A DNA stretch of 64,000 nucleotides, from the NCBI GenBank assembly GCA_018292915.2, contig JACVVK020000385.1, forward strand, positions 409,001 through 473,000, written 5' to 3'. This DNA comes from Batillaria attramentaria. Its lineage: Eukaryota; Mollusca; Gastropoda; Batillariidae. The translations under genes were made by a program, and so were the position numbers. Of the stretch, positions 14,961-23,011 are shown in pieces. Numbering within the stretch: position 1 is the first letter of the stretch; each line of letters begins with the position of its first letter. The notes below the pieces were generated by a model. It saw only the letters and a list, made by a program, of their open reading frames with translations. It was not told where the DNA came from and did no database searches.

Positions 14961-14991
<31 letters not shown>

Positions 14992-17047
14992 GACGATGAT
15001 GATGATGAAACTTTTTTATGCAGGATAGAGCATTTAGGCATTGCTGCCTGCCTTACATGCTGTCCTGTTATTCTACATTAAAGCGTATTGAATAAAAGAC
15101 AACATCAAAACAAGGGGGGGGGGGGGGGAGGGGGGAAAAAGAGAAAAAAAGACACACAAAAGTATTAACTATCTAAAGGAAATGAAGGAGAGAAACGTAC
15201 ACATGACAAACAAATTAAAACATTCGTGGCATGTGCCGATGATATTGGCTGTATGCCAAGTAGGAACTTCAAGGTCGTCACTAATACTAGTAATAGAGAG
15301 AGAGAGAGAGATCCCTCCCCCATTCCTTGTCCGTTTTCAGTGCACAACCCCAACCCCCTCTAGTTCGTCATTCGCTGTGGCCTTCCCTCGTTACAGAGCA
15401 TCGCGCGAAGCCGAGTGAATGAGAGGAGATTGATTTTTCACCTGACTTTTCGCCTACCTGTCGATGGAGCCGCCTCCATCAATAATCAAGCGACGGACCA
15501 AGGGGCCTTCTGCTGCCGCTAAGAGGCTTGGGAAAGATTGCCCGGTTCGGTCCACCGTCTTCGATTGCGTTTCTGGCTGTCTCGCGCCTCTCTCGACGTA
15601 TCGACTGCATCGTTTGGTATTCTGGTAAATCCTGCTGAGGGTTTGGGGGTTTCGGTCGTGTTGTGAATGTGAATAGGGGGGTTTTCCTCTTCTCGAGCAG
15701 GAACAGAAGACGCTAGAAAGGGTACTGGCAAGATAGCTCTCATTTTATTGTGTTCCCCTCCCATCAGTTTCAGCTTCAAGCCCTTGTGTTTTGGGTGTTT
15801 CATACAAACAAGTGACAAAACTGTCATTTCAACTTAAAACAGGTATTGACTCTGGATCCGACGCCAGAGATTTGAGGACACGTTGAAATTACACTTAACA
15901 CATTTCGTACCGCGCAGAAGTATCCCACGTTAAACTTACATCAAAAGTCATTTGGTTAAAAAAAAAAAAAAAATCCCTACCGCTTATCAATCCCATGGTA
16001 CTTAGGCCTGTTTACCACACGAAAGTAACCATGTGACATCGCGTCTTTAGACATTTGTATATCATGCTTTTGTCTTGCCGGGGAAAGCCGAGCTGGTAGA
16101 GCGTTTTACTCTCAATGCTTGAGTCGTGAGTTAAAAGTCTGGCTGGATGTCAGTTTGTGCTGGCTTTTCTGCGTTGCCCCTTCATTAGTATCACCCATAT
16201 GTGGCGGGGAAAGGCGCTTATGTCGCGGGGAAAAGGCGTTAAACCCGGAAATAATAATAATAAAAAGAAGTAGAACAGTAATATTCCAACAACCAGTTGT
16301 TGTTTTTTTCCTCCCAGGATAAATTAGCATGAAGGTGCAGCGTCTCCTGCTTGTCTTAGGTTTATATTGCCTCGTAGATCAGTTTGCATCAGTTGCCCAA
16401 CGTTACACTTTTCTTTTTTTTCACGTAGTGCAGACACACTTTGCCGCGAATTAGTCTTTGTGGCTTGCGCGGCGTTAAGCCTCAACACCCCCCCCCCCCC
16501 CCCCCCCCCCTGTTTTTTCTCCCAGTCTTACGATGTAACGAATCCAGGAGAACATTCAAATGACACAAACGTCATCCTGATTCACGTACTTCATTGATTT
16601 TGTTTCTGACGCTTTTCCGTCATTAGTCGTTGGCTGTTTTGGTCGACTCACTTTCAACTCTGTAAATTTAGACTGGACTTCCAGAGGATTGTCTTGTTTA
16701 CGAAACTAACAACCGTTCTTTTTTACTTCGCGTTTACACACTTGCTTTAGTTCAAGTTTTCGATTCAGTCTACGAAGAAAAAGTACGTGACCTGCTGAAA
16801 AGCTGCGGTCACGATGAAAGTAACTTTGAGAGTAACTATGAAGGAAGCGATCGAATGTAAGTGCTATGAGCAGAGAAGATATCAACCAAAACGGTTTCAC
16901 CAAAATTCACCGAACAACAATGGATTTCTGTACTGCTTGGTTACTACAGTTAATGCCCTCCTCTTTACGCAAATATTTTCTAAAATCGATTTTCTCGACG
17001 TGCAAGGTGTCCTTGTTGATAACCAACGGAATACCCCCCCCCCCCAC

Positions 17048-17112
<65 letters not shown>

Positions 17113-20100
17113 CAAAAACATCACCACCATACACACACAATGACCCCCCAAAACGAACAAACAGGAACAAAAACACAACAAAAACAAAACAACAACAATA
17201 ACAACAACAACAATACACCAGCAAAAATCAAAAACAGCAAACACGTCCCCATCCCGTCCCTACCAAGAGCTTAGAGGTGGTTCAACTACCTTCAAGTGTT
17301 TAAGAATCAAGTGTATTGACACGTTTGAATGGATCCGGAAAAGGACGCCATTTCTGATGTATCGTTTCCTTCCCAGCACCATGCTGAAGCAATGAAGCCG
17401 AAAGTGCTGTAGTTTCGGGTCTCAGACTTTCTCGCGTGATAAGGAGCGAGCAACTCAGTTTAAAAGTTGCATTCTCCAGCCGATAACCTGTAATGACGTG
17501 TTGCAATCAGCGCCCCCTATCGGTTTCCTGCCTGACATGGGACACTTGGGTTTCGGCTTTGTCCAGCTCACGACTTCGCGCGCCTCGTAACCATGACAAT
17601 ACGTGCAAACACAAACGCCCAGAGCAAAGCAACGTGGTTATGCCTTGATTCTTGTATTGGACAAACTGCACACCCCTCTCCCCGCCCCCTGCACACAGAC
17701 ACAGACACAGACACAGACACACACATACTCACATTCATTTTCCATTGAAAAGAATTCGTATAAACCGCCATCTCCGACTTGCAGCCAGCTTGAAAGCGCG
17801 TTTGATCGCACTCAAGAGAAGACATCGGTCCGGGGGGAGGGGGGGCGGGGGGGGGGGGTAGCGTCACGGTGGTGGGTCAACACAATGGCCGCCGGGAATA
17901 GACCAGAAACATCCCAAGCGATAGAACGATTACAGAGTCTCTATTTGTGTAGTATACAGGTGTCACTTTTTTCATTTTTAATGTTTACCGGGGACTTTGC
18001 TTAATAAACACGATAAACGGACATTTAATTCGCTTCATGAAACAGCGACAGAAATGACACTGTTATTGTAAACTGGTAGTGGAAAGCTTGATCCAGGACA
18101 CATAACCAATTAAAAAAAAACCGCTGTTTTGACGAGAACGTTACTGCAAACTTCTCGTTAAAAGTTTGATCATGACAGACAACACACAAAAAAGGCTGCT
18201 TTGGCATTTCGTCGTTCACAGGACAATGAGAAAGGTTTTTCTGCGTACTCGCTGACATTCTCTCTATTCATTTTGAATCTCACTAAATCACACAAGAATG
18301 AAAATATCACGTATTCCAAACATTCCTTCTTTCTGGCTGGGGATCACTCGGTGCTGGTCGCGCTGACCATCTATTCATTGTTTTTAACAGAGGAAAACCC
18401 CGATCTCTTAAAAGCACAACTTCACAAGAGCCACTTGTATTTTTTAAAATATCTTTACAGTAGAAACAAGCATGAACATGGACTCTCACTACGGTTTCTT
18501 TCACTATAAAACCTCTTGCTAAAAAAAAAAAAAAAAAAAATTTTCAAAAGTGTACTGGCTGATTCCCTAGCGAAAAATACTTCCCTTTCCCGATGCGTTA
18601 TTTTCTGAAACTTTGTCTTTAAGTCAGCACATTAATAGACAGTAGTACACCAAAACTGACAATCTGTGAAACCTTTACTTTCAGTTCGTTTCCCTGCAAT
18701 CAGAACAACAAGAGCAGGCATCCGTGAAACGTCAATTTTGTGTACAGCTAAATGTCTACACTAAATTACGACCACTAGTACTTATCAACCCATTTTATTC
18801 GGCTCAGCGGAAAAGGAAGTACTTCTCGACGTTCGTGATGAATGAATGAGAACGTTATGGTTCGCGGAATATACGAGTTGAAGGGAAAAGACGGACTCCG
18901 TCAATGCATTCAGTGAAAGAGGAACCTATTGGCAATTTTCCTCTAGAAATGACATCCCCCCCCCCCCCTTTTTTCCCCTCTCTTCTTCTTAGTCTCTGTT
19001 ACAATCTGTTTCCTGACTACAAAAATATCCATTCGTGAAATATTTGTCACAGATTTTATGGGGAAATTTGCGGTGACTCATGAATACCTACTGGTTGGCC
19101 ATCATAAATTTATGTTGCAAACCCACGTAACTTGTCAAGTCTACCGTAATTTTGATAAAATGGCCTAAGCGCTAAAGATCTGACATGCACTAAGCCCTCT
19201 TTTACATTTGACAGTAGAGGTGTGATCCAAACCTTGTGTGCCACACTTGAGGGGAACTTTAATCCATACATTATCTAACTATACGTTTGTCTTTCCGTTT
19301 CTAAGTGTTGCAAGCAAACTTCCCAATTCAGGACAAATAAATTCGCTAGACTTGACTTGATTTTGTTTCATTCATTTGCTCAAACTGCATTCAAATCTCT
19401 GTTGTACAGAACCAGAGAGCACGTGTACCTGGTATAGCATGCATGCGCTCTGGTTGGACCACGAAATGGACCAAACTGCGAAAGGCTAATGACACACTGG
19501 AGACTTTTTGTTGTTGTTGTTGTTGTTGTCCCCCCCCCCCCCCCAAATAAATACGGAAAAAACCTCTAAACACGCTCGGGAAAAATAAGGGCATAGGCAT
19601 GCTGTAGATGCATGTCACGCGAGAAACGCGGAAAAACACCATGTTCATTCACTGTTCGGACAAAAAAACAAAACACCTCCCGTACGACATCAGCCTAACC
19701 TCGCCATGACATTTCGGCAACACTGATTGCCGGTAGGCACAATCGCATTTTCTCACGCGGCAGCACTTAACAGCCGTATGTGATCGATGGTGTTGACTCG
19801 CAGGGTCCCAACTGTTTTCTGAAACTTTATTGGAAAATTAGAGGCCGCCCGATAAGTTTCCATGGCACCCAAAACGCCAAGCTCTCAGGCTCCGCGCGGC
19901 CCAATACTCCGGGGCATGCGACTGCATTGAATGCTAACGAGTTATTTAGCTACGGTGACGTCAGTGGTTACTATCTGCATCCATTTTCTTTTCCTCGATT
20001 CACCGAGACAAAAGGAAACGACGTCACACGTAGAAACAAAAGCTGGGAAAAGGGACGAAAACCTTCCAGCGTGCGGTATTGATTGATAAGATCGATAGAA

Positions 20101-22731
20101 AAATGCTGGTCCCGTTCATGCGCTGAGTAAAACTGAAGTTCTGTGTGAGTAATAGGGGCAGAGAGGCAGTTCTAGTGACCCACGTAAGTATACACTGGGA
20201 TACTTTTCAGAACGAACCTACCCTATCTAAATAAGTTGATTTTGGCACAGACGTGTGTTTTGGTCTCTGGTTTTGCTTTGGTCTGGTTGGGAAGGAGGGG
20301 AGTGGGGGGGGGGGGGGGGTCAGTGAACACGCGCGCGCGCGCGTGTGTGTGTAGGGATGTGGGTGGGTGGGTGGGTGTTCTTTTCCACCACAAATGGGTC
20401 ACAATTTTATAGAAAAAGGACAACGGGGAAAAAGCCAGCAAATTCATTTTGCTTCGTTGGGAATGGAACTCTCTAAGCCCTGCATTGACAGTCCAACGTT
20501 GTAACAGCTCGGCTGCCCAAGCTCCTCATCAGTAATCGGAAAGGAGCGGCAAAAAGGTGGGGGGGGGGGGGGGGCGGGGGCGGCGAAGGCACTTCAACCC
20601 TTTGGTATTCGGAAGCCGGTTTCTGCCAGGCTATTCGCCTGGCAAAAACCTGGCTCCGAACACTAAAGGGTCAAGCAAGCCGCATACATTACACGCTATG
20701 AATTGATAATTTTGATACAGCTGACATACACAGGCGGACACAAACAAACTAAAACCACTTTTTAATCTGCATATTTAGAAAAGTTAACGGAGTCGGGGGC
20801 GAGATTCTAGAAACAGATTAAATTTTGCTAAATCTATTCATGTGCAGCAATTCCTTTCTGTTATTCAGCAGAAGGTAAGCTGGCTGACTGTATTATTTAT
20901 TCAATAAAGTTATCGAAGCGTGATCAGTCTCTCCAAAGCACGTTGAAAATATACACGGGGGCGGGGCACAATGAATAGCAACGTTTAGCCGAACCAAACA
21001 CAACCAACACTGCGCATCCAGGTACACAATCACTGATTACAATCTGCAAGTATAGTACATAACAGTACACGGCACAACTGTGTGCATTAACTGAAAATTA
21101 AAACCTGGGGCCTTTCTCATTACTGGAGCGGGTACCGAATCTAGTCTGTGAGATGAATTAACTGGAAGTTAACACTGGGCCTTTCTGATTACTGGAGCAG
21201 TACCTGAGCTAGTCCTGTGTGGTGAAATACAGCTGTAACTGAAAATTAAACCTGGGGCCTATCTCATTACTGACTGGGCCGGCATCAGATCTAGTCCCAG
21301 CATCCCTGGTAAGTGATACAGCGGACGATTACGTTCCACAGAGCTAAATAGGATCCAGCATTTATCTCATTCGCTCATGCTTGACGCTGGCATCTTTCGC
21401 GAGGGCTTTGTCATTACCGTCCTCTTGTTTCCAACCAACCGACGCGCTAATCGGCGCGAAGCACGTGCGCTAAGGGTGATCACGTGCTCAACGACCCGCC
21501 GCTGATTGGAGGGCGGGCTGGCACACGCTAGCTGTCCAGCGCACGTGCAGCAAAGGTTTGTGATCTTCACAAGTCCATGATGATCGAACTTCTGTCTATG
21601 ATGATCGTCACCAAAGTGTTTTATGTACATGAGGTTTCGCAATTTTCCTTTGGCCGTTTCAAGCCTTTTATTCTGTGATCTCTCTACTGATGCACGCTAA
21701 ATTGCTTTGCAAAATTTTCAGACAACTCACTGTTACTGATTTCACTCGATTTCATTCATTTTAGTCGATCCTTCTCCCTTGCATACCTACCTGGCTTTGC
21801 AGCAAACGGCAGAAAATCGTGTTTTTTTCTGCAGAAAAACTGCTATTCTCTCAGTGTGTAGATGCCTCGTCCTCGTAATGAATTCCGTTCACCTCGTACA
21901 CATTCAAGTCACGAGGTTTACCCCCGTGCCTATCTCTGAAGGAAATACAATCGTTACCTAACCTACAAACATAAGCCGATAAGCAGACGAGTGAAAAGCG
22001 AATAACCGCCAAAACCTGATAAGATTATAATTCTACAACTCACACAAAAGGTGCGCTTTCCGGCAATACATATATATTTATATCTATAGCCGTGAGTCGT
22101 ATTAAGAAAGTTGATAATGCGAGGCCTTGGTCCGTGGTTACCTAACCCCTACTATCAAACAAGTCAAAAATCATAGTTCCTACCTACTGAGCGCTAGAGG
22201 TATGTATGTTAAAGGCGGTGTGTATACTACGAGGGTGTATTAATTCCCCGTCACCATGACAGCACCCTCACCGCGCTGGCCTCAAAACATTACCGCACAC
22301 CAATTTTCCACTCCGTTTCGTCCACCCCTAGACCGGTCTGTTGTGTGTGTGCGTGTGTGTGTGTGTGCTCTTGTATTGAACAACTGTAGTCTCTCTTCGA
22401 ACTTCTGGCTTTATTCTTCCGGTCAAACCACCAACTCACCCACCAACACAGAGAGAGAGAGAGGGAGAGACAGAGAGAGAGAGAATTTCTGCCAAAGTCC
22501 ATAAAAATACATGTACACACTTGCCCTAAAGCTGTAAAACTTGAGGAAAATAAACAAGGGCGTACGGATACTGGCGCTGATTTAGATCATGAATTCAAGA
22601 TTATACAAAACAGAGACGACTGATTTAGTTGAAAAGCCAGCTTGTCATAAAAACCTACCTACTAAAATGAAATTTATGGATTCTTCTAAACCCTCGCATA
22701 ATTACGTGCGCGTCTTTGTCGTTAAATACAT

Positions 22732-22810
<79 letters not shown>

Positions 22811-22832
22811 CTTCTGAAGTTGTTAAATACAT

Positions 22833-22895
<63 letters not shown>

Positions 22896-22920
22896 CTTCT
22901 GAAGTTGTTAAATACATGGT

Positions 22921-23011
<91 letters not shown>

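Noticed and set aside
15519..15827. 103-codon minus-strand frame with coding-like composition
   Set aside because: No GT donor of reasonable strength, no known motif, and no phase-consistent join to the CASZ1 exons.
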